This document shows, one piece after another, positions 25,814 to 34,428 of a stretch of 64,000 bases of DNA. Where the stretch lies: positions 2,418,001-2,482,000 of the forward strand of contig NZ_CP043568.1 of the NCBI RefSeq assembly GCF_014076415.1, given 5' to 3'. Positions within the stretch are counted from its first letter, which is position 1; each line of letters opens with the position of its first letter. Below the pieces are notes generated by a model. That model was not told the DNA's origin, did not search any database, and worked only from the letters and a program-made list of their open reading frames with translations. The DNA comes from Comamonas testosteroni. GTDB taxonomy: Bacteria; Pseudomonadota; Gammaproteobacteria; Burkholderiales; Burkholderiaceae_C. The position numbers and the translations under genes are program-made.

Positions 25814-26500
25814 ATGATCGACAAGATCCTCGATTCGGCAGCGCAGGCAGTGGCCGATATCGCAGACGGCTCCTGCGTTCTGGTCAGCGGGTTTGGCTTG
25901 GCGGGTCAGCCCAATGCATTGCTGGATGCCCTCTATGAACAGGGGGCGAGTGAACTCACCGTGGTTTGCAACAACAGCGGCAGCCGGGATATCGGTCTCG
26001 CCCGGCTGATCCGCGCCGGCAGAGTACGCAAGCTGCTTGCCTCCTATCCACGCGGTGCCGAATCAGAGGCCTTCGAGAGCGCTTATGCCCAGGGGCGCGT
26101 CGAGTACGAATGCGTCCCCCAGGGCACGCTGGCCGAGCGCTTGCGCGCTGCAGGCGCTGGATTGGGTGGATTCCTGACCCCCACGGGCTACGGAACAGAG
26201 CTGGCTGCGGGCAAGGAGACGCGGATCATCGATGGCGTCGGCTATGTTTTCGAGCAACCTTTGCATGGCGACTATGCGTTGGTGCAGGCGCATGTGGCCG
26301 ACCGTTGGGGCAATCTGCTGTATCGCAAGGCGGCTCGCAATTTCGGTCCGATCATGTGCATGGCGGCGAAGGTGTCGATTGTGCAGGTAGCAGAGGTTGC
26401 GACGCTTGGGGAGCTGAACCCAGAGAGCATTGTCACTCCCGGAATTTTCGTGCAGCGCGTGGTCGTGAATGCCGCCGCTGCACAGGAGCGACGCGCATGA
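25814..26500 (+). CDS. 3-oxoacid/acyl-CoA transferase subunit A (PcaI/ScoA type)
   Basis: This 228-residue alpha subunit of a class I CoA-transferase is set to start at ATG 25814, which has AAGGAG upstream. The frame is open further upstream inside the thiolase gene, but that extension is not family sequence. The CoA-binding loop is VSGFGLAGQPNALLDAL (the GxGxxGxP motif), followed by CVPQGTLAERLRAAGAGLGG and FLTPTGYGTELAAGK. It would move CoA between a donor such as succinyl-CoA and an acid or 3-oxoacid of the pathway. Its stop overlaps the start of subunit B as ATGA. Confidence 0.92.
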   Translation: MIDKILDSAAQAVADIADGSCVLVSGFGLAGQPNALLDALYEQGASELTVVCNNSGSRDIGLARLIRAGRVRKLLASYPRGAESEAFESAYAQGRVEYECVPQGTLAERLRAAGAGLGGFLTPTGYGTELAAGKETRIIDGVGYVFEQPLHGDYALVQAHVADRWGNLLYRKAARNFGPIMCMAAKVSIVQVAEVATLGELNPESIVTPGIFVQRVVVNAAAAQERRA

Positions 26501-27156
26501 AGCAAGGAATGACACGCCAGCAGATGGCACAGCGTGTGGCCAGGGATATTCCTGCAGGTGCCTACGTCAATCTTGGAATTGGTCTGCCTGTCACCGTACT
26601 CGATCACTTCAAGCCTGAAGACGAAATCGTGGTGCACAGCGAGAACGGCATTCTCGGCATGCGTGCGCTGCTCGACGGTGAGGCGCCAGATCCAGACATG
26701 TCTAACGCCGCCAAGCTGCCTGTGAATATTCGGGCTGGTGGCAGCTTTTTCCATCACGCAGATTCCTTTGCCATGATGCGTGGCGGGCATCTGGACTTCT
26801 GCATTCTGGGTGGATATGAGGTCTCGGAACACGGTGATCTCGCCAACTGGTCTTTGGGGCAGAAGAACGTGGCGACCGCAGTGGGCGGTGCTATGGATCT
26901 GGCGGTGGGGGCCAAGGCCGTTTACGTGCTCATGGAGCATGTCACGCGAGAGGGCAGGCCGCGCATCGTGAGCCGATGCAGCTTGCCCTTGACGGGGCGA
27001 CGTGTCGTCAAGCGTATCTACACCGATCTGGCCGTCATTGATGTTCGGCCCCAGGGGCTTGTTGTCATCGACATAGTGGAGGGGATGGACGAACAGACCC
27101 TCGAAGCATGCACGGGGGCCGATCTGCGGTTCGAGCTGGAAAGGGCGCTGCCATGA
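26497..27156 (+). CDS. 3-oxoacid/acyl-CoA transferase subunit B (PcaJ/ScoB type)
   Basis: This 219-residue beta subunit contains the active-site Glu in VVHSENGILGM (around residue 50), which forms the glutamyl-CoA thioester. Other landmarks are GAYVNLGIGLPVTVLDHF, GGHLDFCILGGYEVSEHGD and MDLAVGAKAVYVLMEH. The start at ATG 26497 overlaps the stop of subunit A, and the stop overlaps the next gene, so subunits should be made in equal amounts. With PcaIJ-like length and motifs a beta-ketoacid or dicarboxylic acid substrate is plausible. Confidence 0.93.
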   Translation: MKQGMTRQQMAQRVARDIPAGAYVNLGIGLPVTVLDHFKPEDEIVVHSENGILGMRALLDGEAPDPDMSNAAKLPVNIRAGGSFFHHADSFAMMRGGHLDFCILGGYEVSEHGDLANWSLGQKNVATAVGGAMDLAVGAKAVYVLMEHVTREGRPRIVSRCSLPLTGRRVVKRIYTDLAVIDVRPQGLVVIDIVEGMDEQTLEACTGADLRFELERALP

Positions 27157-28343
27157 TCGACTCCATCGGCAGCTTCGCGGTGGAAGCATTCCGTGATGAA
27201 GTGCGCGCCTTTCTGGCAGAACAGCTTCCGGTCGATCTGCGGCGCAAGGTGCTGGAGCACAAGCGTCTCAAGAAGGAGGATTTCCTGCACTGGCAATCCA
27301 TCTTGCGCAGCAGGGGCTGGGCTGCACCCAATTGGCCTAGCGAGTATGGCGGGACGGGTTGGTCGCTGGCGCAGCGGCTTGTCTTTGATGACGAATGTGC
27401 AATCGCAGGCGCTCCTGAAACCGTTCCCTTCGGACTTCGCATGGTTGCACCGGTACTGATGAAGTACGGCACACAGCAGCAGAAAGACCACTATTTGCCA
27501 AGGATACTGTCTGGTGAAGACTGGTGGTGTCAGGGCTATTCGGAGCCGGAATCCGGCTCGGACCTGGCTTCGTTGCGCACTTGTGCAGAGCTGAAGGATG
27601 GCGAGTTCATCGTTCATGGTCGGAAGACCTGGACGACCTATGCGCAGTATGCAGACATGATGTTCTGTCTGGTTCGGACGGACCCACAGGCCAAGGCGCA
27701 GTCCGGGATTTCCTTTTTGCTCATCGATATGAGGTCGGCAGGCGTCACCGTGCGTCCGATCCGAACCATCGATGGCGACACTGAAATCAATGAAGTGTTT
27801 CTTGACGGAGTGCGTGTTCCCGAAGCTAACCTGGTGGGCGAGTTGAACCGGGGCTGGACTTGCGCCAAGTATCTGCTGTCGCATGAGCGCTTTGGTGCGG
27901 CTCGCGTCGGCCGCTGCAAGCGTGAGCTGACATTTCTGAAACGTCTGTTGGAGGAGCGGGTCGTCGATGGCGTTTGCCTGGCGCAGCGCGCGGACTGGGT
28001 GCATAACGTGGCGCGCCTTGATCTGGAATTGCTCGCGCTTGAAGCCTCTGTTCAGCGTTTGCTCCGTCAGACCGAGGGCGGGACAGGCAATGGGGTGGAA
28101 GCTTCGGTACTCAAGCTCATCGGCACGACGCTGGCGCAGGCGATTACCGAGCGCCAGCTCGAGGCGGCGGGCCCGCTCGCTCTGGAGTTCTGTCAACAGG
28201 CATTTGAGCTGACATCGTCCGAGCCGGAAAGCTCCGTATCAACGCTCGCGGGCTTCTATCTGAATCTTCGAAAGATCTCGATCTATGGGGGGACGGACGA
28301 AGTGCAGCGAAACATCATTGCCAAAATGGCTCTGGGACTGTGA
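27153..28343 (+). CDS. Acyl-CoA dehydrogenase, large/catalytic subunit (PimC-like)
   Basis: This 396-residue FAD-dependent acyl-CoA dehydrogenase introduces the 2,3-double bond. It shows AAPNWPSEYGGTGWSLAQRL, WCQGYSEPESGSDLASLRT (the flavin/substrate region), ARVGRCKRELTFLKRLL and the C-terminal ISIYGGTDEVQRNIIAKMAL. The GGTDEVQRN segment is the FAD-contact motif. Sequence features resemble the large subunit of pimeloyl-CoA dehydrogenase. The next gene encodes a second, more divergent dehydrogenase subunit, so a heteromeric enzyme like PimCD or ChsE1E2 is likely. Start ATG 27153 overlaps the CoA-transferase stop. Confidence 0.92.
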   Translation: MIDSIGSFAVEAFRDEVRAFLAEQLPVDLRRKVLEHKRLKKEDFLHWQSILRSRGWAAPNWPSEYGGTGWSLAQRLVFDDECAIAGAPETVPFGLRMVAPVLMKYGTQQQKDHYLPRILSGEDWWCQGYSEPESGSDLASLRTCAELKDGEFIVHGRKTWTTYAQYADMMFCLVRTDPQAKAQSGISFLLIDMRSAGVTVRPIRTIDGDTEINEVFLDGVRVPEANLVGELNRGWTCAKYLLSHERFGAARVGRCKRELTFLKRLLEERVVDGVCLAQRADWVHNVARLDLELLALEASVQRLLRQTEGGTGNGVEASVLKLIGTTLAQAITERQLEAAGPLALEFCQQAFELTSSEPESSVSTLAGFYLNLRKISIYGGTDEVQRNIIAKMALGL

Positions 28344-28348
28344 GCGCC

Positions 28349-29515
28349 ATGAGAGACTATCTGAACGACGAGCAGCGCCAACTGGCGGATTCGCTGGAGC
28401 GCTATCTGGAGCGGGAACATCCCATTCCCGAGTCCGGTATCCCTTGCTGCGCTGCAGGGCAGCTCAGTTCCGCTTCGGTGCATTGGGGGGAATTCGCCAA
28501 CTTTGGCCTCCTCGCTCTCACCGTGGACGAAAGCCGTGGAGGCATCCAGGACGATCCGATCGCTGTGCATGTGATCATGGAGCACTTTGGGCGCCACTTG
28601 GTGCTGGAGCCTTATGTAGCAACCGTGGTACAGGCGGCTAGTCTGTTGGCGGCTACGGGCACGCAGCAGCTTGCAAGTGAGCTGCTGGCTCTGGTTCTGG
28701 CTGGTGATTGTCAGATCGCCATGGCCCATGCAGAGGAACAGACCGACTACAGCCTGCACAATGTCAGCACCCGGGCCGAAGTCTTGGAGCAAGGATGGGT
28801 GCTGGACGGCCACAAGGTGGGTGTTCGTCATGCGCAGCACGCGGATATGTGGCTGGTGCTTGCCAGAACGCGGGGATCGGCCCTGCAAACGGATGGTCTG
28901 TCCCTGTTCATGGTGAGACCGCAGACCCCAGGCATCCGTGTCCGCTCCTATTTCAACATCGACGGGTCTCCGGCGTCTGACATCTGGTTCGACAGGGTTC
29001 AGCTGCCCAAGTCCAGCTTGCTTGGAGAGCTCCATTTGGCCTGGCCGTTGTTCGAGCATATCTGTGCCAGAGCCAATGCCGCCTTGTGTGCCGAGTCCGT
29101 AGGAATCATGTCGGCTGTACTGGAGGCCACGCTCGGATACGTGAGGGAGCGCAAGCAGTTCGGCAGCTCGATCGGCAGCTTTCAAGCCATTCAGCACCGT
29201 CTGGTGGACATGTACATGCAGCTGGAGAAGTCACGCTCGTTGTCGCAAAAGGCCAGCGCCATGGTGCGCTCTGAAGACTTTCTGGCTGCGGTTTCGGCGG
29301 CCAAGGCCGTGTGCTGCCAAGCGGCCCGGTTCATCTGTCAGAGTGCGATTCAGCTGCATGGCGGCATAGGCATGACTGACGAACTGGCACTCGGCAAGTT
29401 TGTCAAGAGGTTGCTGGTGCTATCCCATACCCTCGGTGACGAGCAGCACCATGTCCAGCAATTCGCGCGCCTGACCCAGACCCCATCCGCGATGCATTCG
29501 CTCGTGCAGCACTGA
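28349..29515 (+). CDS. Acyl-CoA dehydrogenase, small/partner subunit (PimD-like)
   Basis: This protein of 388 residues has the acyl-CoA dehydrogenase fold but weaker motifs than its neighbour: FGLLALTVDESRGGIQDDPI, a flavin region MAHAEEQTDYSLHNVSTRAE lacking the usual TEPxxGSD, and LHGGIGMTDELALGKFVKRL near the C-terminus. Such pairing of a canonical and a degenerate subunit is known from heterotetrameric acyl-CoA dehydrogenases of steroid and pimelate degradation. The ATG at 28349 is used; a GTG at 28340 overlapping the previous stop would add three residues. Confidence 0.88.
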   Translation: MRDYLNDEQRQLADSLERYLEREHPIPESGIPCCAAGQLSSASVHWGEFANFGLLALTVDESRGGIQDDPIAVHVIMEHFGRHLVLEPYVATVVQAASLLAATGTQQLASELLALVLAGDCQIAMAHAEEQTDYSLHNVSTRAEVLEQGWVLDGHKVGVRHAQHADMWLVLARTRGSALQTDGLSLFMVRPQTPGIRVRSYFNIDGSPASDIWFDRVQLPKSSLLGELHLAWPLFEHICARANAALCAESVGIMSAVLEATLGYVRERKQFGSSIGSFQAIQHRLVDMYMQLEKSRSLSQKASAMVRSEDFLAAVSAAKAVCCQAARFICQSAIQLHGGIGMTDELALGKFVKRLLVLSHTLGDEQHHVQQFARLTQTPSAMHSLVQH

Positions 29516-29518
29516 AAT

Positions 29519-31648
29519 ATGACCTCCATGAACGACTACAAACAAGCAGTTTCACTTTCCGAAACCGTGCGCTATGAGGAGCGCCAAGGCGTTGCGCTCA
29601 TCGTCATCGACAATCCACCCGTCAACGGGCTGGGTGACACGGTTCGACGCGGCATTGCCCAAGGCATTGCCCGTGCACAGGCCAACGCAGCCGTGAGAGC
29701 CGTGGTGCTGCGTGGGCAGGGCAAGGTCTTCTGCGGCGGCGCGGACATACGCCAGTTCAATAGCCCTGCTGCGACGGCGAGCCCCATGTTGCGTCAAGTC
29801 AACCGATCCATAGAGCGGTGCGTCAAGCCCGTGGTAGCCTGCATTCACGGTGTGGCGCTGGGCGGTGGACTGGAGCTGGCGCTTGCCTGTCACTACCGGG
29901 TCGCGGATTCATCCGCACGAATGGGGCTGCCTGAGGTGAATCTGGGGCTGGTCCCCGGTGGTGGAGGAACGCAACGGCTTCCACGGTTGATCGGGGCGGC
30001 AGATGCCGTGCGGCTGGTCACCTCGGGCAAGCATGTCGGAGCCAAGGAGGCTCTGCAGCTCGGTCTGGTGGATGCAATTTTCGAGGACGATCTGGAGCAG
30101 GCCAGCATGAGGTTTGCGCTGGGCATGGCAGACAATCATTCAGTGCTGCCAGTGCTGGCTGACATCAAAGTTCCCCCTCCCAAGGGTGAGCTGCCAGACT
30201 TCGAGCGTCTTCGTGCAGGCGTCAACCCCAAGGTCCGTAACGCGATTGCGCAGCGCGCCGCCATCCAGTGCGTGAAAAGCGCCATGAACTTGCCTTTCGA
30301 GCAGGGCCTTGACAAGGAACGTGAACTGTTTGAAGAACTGGTTGCCGGAGGGCCTTCCAAGTCCTTGCGTCACATGTTCTTCGCCGAGAAGGAAGCGGCC
30401 AAATTTGTCGGCAAGGACTGCAATGTGGTTGAGAGGAAGATTTGTCGTGTCGGTATTCTGGGCGCAGGCACCATGGGCGGCGGCATTGCCATGGCGTTTG
30501 CGAATGCAGGCATTCCCGTCGTCTTGTGCGAGCGAGAGCAGGCGGCACTGGACCGCGGCATGGCACTAATCGAGCGCAACTATCAGATTTCCGTATCGCG
30601 TGGAGGGCTCAGTGCCGAAGCGGTCAAAGAAAGGATGCAGCACATTCATCGGACATTGGACCTGTCGACGTTCGCAGAAGTTGATCTGGTCATAGAAGCC
30701 GTTTTCGAAGATATGGCTGTCAAGCGCAATGTGTTCGTGCTGCTCGACCGGATCTGCAAAAAGGGTGCGATTCTTGCCACCAATACATCGCGGTTGAACA
30801 TCAACGAGATCGCTGCTGCGACCCAGCGACCCGAAGATGTCATCGGCCTGCATTTCTTCAGTCCGGCCAATGTGATGAAGTTGCTGGAAGTGGTGCGTGG
30901 AGAGCGCACCTGCGACGCAGTCATCGCGAGCTGCATGCAGATGGCCGTGGCCATCGGCAAGATCCCCGTGCTGGTGGGCGTTTGTGAAGGCTTTGTGGGA
31001 AACCGCATGCTGACCGGTTACTGGCGAGAAGCGGGATTTCTGCTTGAAGAGGGGGCCACGGTACCGCAGATCGATTCCGCCATGCAGGCATTCGGCTTCG
31101 CGATGGGCCCTCTTGCCATGGCAGATCTTGCAGGGATGGACATCAACTGGGCGACACGCAAGCGTCTTGCATCCACGAGGCCGTCTCATCTGCGCTACTC
31201 CAGGGTGGCTGACAGGATCTGCGAGCAAGGCCGCTTCGGTCAAAAGACCGGTGCCGGCTACTACCGCTACGAAGCCGGCAATCGCACGCCAGTTCCCGAT
31301 CCCTTGATCGAGGAGCTCATTGCGGAATGCGCACGGGAGGCCGGCATCGAGAGGCGTCGGGTCAGCGATGAGGAAATCGTCGAACGCTGTGTGCTTGCGC
31401 TGGTGAACGAAGGTGCGCGCATCGTCGACGAAGGAATCGCTCAACGAGCCTCCGATGTGGATGTGGTGTATGTCAATGGCTATGGCTTTCCAGCATGGAG
31501 GGGCGGGCCGATGTTCCATGCGCAGAGCCTGGGATGGACGCAGGTTCTCGCAAAGATTCGGGATCTGCATGCCCGGCATGGCGAGCACTGGATTGCGGCG
31601 CCATGGATCGAACAACAAGCGCTGAACGACATATTGGCCCAGCCATGA
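29519..31648 (+). CDS. Fused enoyl-CoA hydratase / 3-hydroxyacyl-CoA dehydrogenase (FadB/FadJ type)
   Basis: This 709-residue bifunctional beta-oxidation enzyme has two domains. The N-terminal crotonase domain has the oxyanion-hole segments FCGGADIRQF (about residue 75) and HGVALGGGLELALACHYRVA, with the catalytic Glu in LPEVNLGLVPGGGGTQRLPR. The C-terminal half has a Rossmann dinucleotide site VGILGAGTMGGGIAMAFANA (from about residue 309), the GLHFFSPANVMKLLEVV dehydrogenase motif and FVGNRMLTGYWREA. It hydrates the enoyl-CoA and oxidises the 3-hydroxyacyl-CoA with NAD. It starts 4 bases after the acyl-CoA dehydrogenase stop and overlaps the thioesterase gene. Confidence 0.95.
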   Translation: MTSMNDYKQAVSLSETVRYEERQGVALIVIDNPPVNGLGDTVRRGIAQGIARAQANAAVRAVVLRGQGKVFCGGADIRQFNSPAATASPMLRQVNRSIERCVKPVVACIHGVALGGGLELALACHYRVADSSARMGLPEVNLGLVPGGGGTQRLPRLIGAADAVRLVTSGKHVGAKEALQLGLVDAIFEDDLEQASMRFALGMADNHSVLPVLADIKVPPPKGELPDFERLRAGVNPKVRNAIAQRAAIQCVKSAMNLPFEQGLDKERELFEELVAGGPSKSLRHMFFAEKEAAKFVGKDCNVVERKICRVGILGAGTMGGGIAMAFANAGIPVVLCEREQAALDRGMALIERNYQISVSRGGLSAEAVKERMQHIHRTLDLSTFAEVDLVIEAVFEDMAVKRNVFVLLDRICKKGAILATNTSRLNINEIAAATQRPEDVIGLHFFSPANVMKLLEVVRGERTCDAVIASCMQMAVAIGKIPVLVGVCEGFVGNRMLTGYWREAGFLLEEGATVPQIDSAMQAFGFAMGPLAMADLAGMDINWATRKRLASTRPSHLRYSRVADRICEQGRFGQKTGAGYYRYEAGNRTPVPDPLIEELIAECAREAGIERRRVSDEEIVERCVLALVNEGARIVDEGIAQRASDVDVVYVNGYGFPAWRGGPMFHAQSLGWTQVLAKIRDLHARHGEHWIAAPWIEQQALNDILAQP

Positions 31649-32058
31649 GCAACTCCGTCTTCGTACCCCCAGAGGGATTTGAGGAACATGTGTCCCCCAG
31701 CAACTTCGTGCTTGCGCAAGGCCCCATGTACAAGAGGCAGCGCGAAGACGGCTCCACCATCATAGGAGTCAGGGTGCTCGAGCAGCATCTCAATCTGCAC
31801 GGCATCGCACATGGTGGCTTTGTGGCGACGGTGGTCGACAACGCCATTGGCTATAACGTGGCGACGGCACTTTCCGCATCAATAGTGACGGCTCATATGA
31901 ACATCGACTACCTGTCTAGCGCGCGCCTTGGGGACTGGGTCGAGGCCGAGGTGCTGATCACCCGCAGGGGCCGGAGAATGTGCTTTGCCGATTGCACTTT
32001 GAGCAATGGCAATGCGCTGATGGCGCGAGCCAGCTGCATTCTCGTACCCGTCTCCTGA
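31645..32058 (+). CDS. PaaI-type hotdog-fold acyl-CoA thioesterase
   Basis: This 137-residue protein has the PaaI/YdiI hotdog pattern HLNLHGIAHGGFVATVVDNA, where HGGxxATxxDxA is the active-site helix, followed by TAHMNIDYLSSARLGDWVEA and CFADCTLSNGNALMARAS. It hydrolyses acyl-CoA esters and in such operons usually releases CoA from dead-end intermediates. The ATG at 31645 overlaps the stop of the FadB-type gene as ATGA. The pathway-specific substrate is unknown. Confidence 0.88.
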   Translation: MSNSVFVPPEGFEEHVSPSNFVLAQGPMYKRQREDGSTIIGVRVLEQHLNLHGIAHGGFVATVVDNAIGYNVATALSASIVTAHMNIDYLSSARLGDWVEAEVLITRRGRRMCFADCTLSNGNALMARASCILVPVS

Positions 32059-32195
32059 GGTGAACAGGTCGCGCGCATTTCAGGCGTTTCGTCGGGCTGG
32101 AAGACCATCCAAATTCCGCGAACTCCGGGTGCAAAAATGGCCAATTGACCCTAGGCAAGCCCGCTCCAAGAATACAGAAAAATTTTGGAGGTGTG

Positions 32196-33353
32196 ATGCT
32201 TGCGAATGCACTGGATGGAGTCCGTGTCGTGGACTTGTCAAGAATTCTGGCTGGGCCATGGTGCACCCAGAATCTGGCTGATCTTGGCGCGAATGTCCTC
32301 AAGATCGAGCGGCCTGAAACAGGGGACGATACCCGCAGCTGGGGGCCTCCGTTCCTGACTTCGGAAAGCGGTGAGCGGGTGGCTGCCTATTTCCTCTCCT
32401 GTAATCGAGGCAAGCAATCCGTCACGCTGGACTTTACCAGAGAGGCGGAAGTTGCCTGGCTGGTGCGCCAGATCCAGGATGCCGATGTGGTGGTCGAAAA
32501 CTACAAGGTCGGAACGCTGGCTCGTTATGGTCTTGACTACGACACCTTGGCGCGTATCAACCCGGGACTGGTCTACCTGTCCGTCACGGGGTTTGGACAG
32601 ACAGGACCGTTTGCTCACAAGCCCGGATATGACTACATCTTCCAGGGCATGGGTGGCTTGATGAGCTACACAGGCATTGCCGACGGTGAAGAGGGGGCAG
32701 GCCCCTTGCGCACCGGCGTGGCCGTGGTGGATCTGATGACGGGAATGTATGCCACCAGCGCGGTGCTTGCGGCCTTGGTGCAGCGTGGACGCTCCGGGCA
32801 GGGTCAGCACCTTGATATCGCACTGCTGGATGTAGCGGTGGCGATGAATGCGAATCAGGGAGCCAACTTCCTGGTTTCCGGTGAGAAGCCGGCGCGCATC
32901 GGCAATATGCACCCCAATCTCGCGCCATATGAAGTCTTTGAATGCAGCGATGGCCACATCATTTTGGCAATAGGCAACGACACTCAGTTTTCGGCCTTTT
33001 GCAAGCTCATGAAGAGTGAATGGCATCTGCAGCCCGAATTTGCGACAAATGCGGGACGCCTGACGAATCTGGCGCAACTCAGGCCGCTGTTGCGCGCCGT
33101 ATTGATGAACTGGAGGACTGCCGATCTGGGCCTTGTTCTCGATATCAATGGCATCTCCTGGGGAAACATCAACAGTCTGGAGCAGGTCTTCCTGCACCCG
33201 CAGGTGATTCATCGTCAGATGCTTCAGACCGTCGAGCACCCCGAACTGGGGAAGCTCCAACTCGTGCGCAATCCCATGCTGCCCCCGAGTGCGGGATTGC
33301 AGATTTGTCCGCCGCCCACGCTGGGGCCGGCCGCAGCCGCATCTGCTGCTTGA
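32196..33353 (+). CDS. CaiB/BaiF-family (class III) CoA-transferase
   Basis: This protein of 385 residues belongs to the formyl-CoA transferase family. The start is the ATG at 32196 behind GGAGGT. It has VRVVDLSRILAGPWCTQNLA at the N-terminus, KIERPETGDDTRSWGPP, LSVTGFGQTGPFAHKPGYD and the segment GVAVVDLMTGMYATSA that holds the catalytic Asp. It would activate the incoming acid by taking CoA from a donor thioester, the entry step of the pathway. It is 137 bases after the thioesterase gene, so it may have its own ribosome loading or a weak promoter. Confidence 0.92.
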   Translation: MLANALDGVRVVDLSRILAGPWCTQNLADLGANVLKIERPETGDDTRSWGPPFLTSESGERVAAYFLSCNRGKQSVTLDFTREAEVAWLVRQIQDADVVVENYKVGTLARYGLDYDTLARINPGLVYLSVTGFGQTGPFAHKPGYDYIFQGMGGLMSYTGIADGEEGAGPLRTGVAVVDLMTGMYATSAVLAALVQRGRSGQGQHLDIALLDVAVAMNANQGANFLVSGEKPARIGNMHPNLAPYEVFECSDGHIILAIGNDTQFSAFCKLMKSEWHLQPEFATNAGRLTNLAQLRPLLRAVLMNWRTADLGLVLDINGISWGNINSLEQVFLHPQVIHRQMLQTVEHPELGKLQLVRNPMLPPSAGLQICPPPTLGPAAAASAA

Positions 33354-33440
33354 GTCATTTCGGGTCAGCCTTCCAGCAGACGAACGATGCCGATGCTGAT
33401 CAAAGCATCAGGTCTTGCTTCTACATAACAGGAGACGTGA

Positions 33441-34418
33441 ATGAAGCCTTTGAAATCTCTGCTCGCCTTGGCCCTGGGTCTTGGTGCCATGTCCATGGCT
33501 CGTGCTGCAGGTGCCACTTCCTATCCGGATCGCCCCGTACGGCTGGTCGTCCCCTACGCCGTGGGCGGAGCTACCGATGTCATAGGGCGCGTGATGGCTC
33601 GCTATCTTGGCGAGGCGCTCGGACAATCCATCGTCGTGGAAAACAAGCCCGGAGCCGGAGGTAGTACGGGTTCGCAGTACGCCTCCAAGCAGTCTGCCGA
33701 CGGCTACACGCTGGTCATGATGGTGGAGAGTTCTCATGCAGTGAATCCCAATGTTTATGCCAAGCCTGCCTATGATGCGGTGAAGGACTTCACGCCTATC
33801 ACCAATATTGCCAATGTGCCGGGTGTGATGGTGGTGAATGTCTCGTCGCAGTACAGGACGGCTCAGGATGTGATCGATGAAGCTCGAAAGGCGCCCGCCA
33901 AGCTGAACTATGGCTCGTCGGGCAATGGCGGGCTGAGTCACCTGAGCGGCGCCTTGTTCGGCCATACCACCAGGACCGATATCACCCATGTTCCCTACAA
34001 GGGCCTGGGCCCCGCACTCAATGATCTGATCGCCGGCCAGATCGACGTTGTATTTGACAACATGCCCTCATCGGGTGCCCTGATCGCAGGCAATCAGCTG
34101 CGTGCCCTGGCGGTCTCCAGTCCCAAGCGTCTTGCCCATCTGCCCAACGTACCGACCTATGCTGAAGTTGGGTTGAAGCCCATGAACGATATGTCCTGGT
34201 ATGGGCTGGGTGCACCTGCCGGCCTGGATGCTGCGGTGTTGCACAAGCTGAGCGTTGCTGCCAAGGCCGCGCTAAAGAATCCTGAACTTGTCAAGACGAT
34301 AGAACAGCAAGGCGCGGTGGTCGATTACCAGTCACCGCAGCAGTTTCGCGACACGGTAGAACGGTCCAACAAGGCATGGGCCAAGCTCATCAAGGACATC
34401 GGCTTCAAAAAACTCTGA
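33441..34418 (+). CDS. Second Bug-family periplasmic solute-binding protein
   Basis: This 325-residue receptor has a signal peptide (ALALGLGAMSMARAAG) and Bug motifs YPDRPVRLVVPYAVGGATD, IVVENKPGAGGSTGSQY and ITHVPYKGLGPALNDLIAGQ. It differs clearly from the receptor at 23227 and may bind a different compound or stereoisomer. It sits between the CaiB-type CoA-transferase and an enoyl-CoA hydratase, all in one direction, consistent with the same operon. Confidence 0.92.
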   Translation: MKPLKSLLALALGLGAMSMARAAGATSYPDRPVRLVVPYAVGGATDVIGRVMARYLGEALGQSIVVENKPGAGGSTGSQYASKQSADGYTLVMMVESSHAVNPNVYAKPAYDAVKDFTPITNIANVPGVMVVNVSSQYRTAQDVIDEARKAPAKLNYGSSGNGGLSHLSGALFGHTTRTDITHVPYKGLGPALNDLIAGQIDVVFDNMPSSGALIAGNQLRALAVSSPKRLAHLPNVPTYAEVGLKPMNDMSWYGLGAPAGLDAAVLHKLSVAAKAALKNPELVKTIEQQGAVVDYQSPQQFRDTVERSNKAWAKLIKDIGFKKL

Positions 34419-34428
34419 CAGGACAATC

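Noticed and set aside
25966..26496. Upstream extension of the CoA-transferase subunit B frame
   Set aside because: It overlaps subunit A and has no family sequence before MKQGMTRQQ at 26497.
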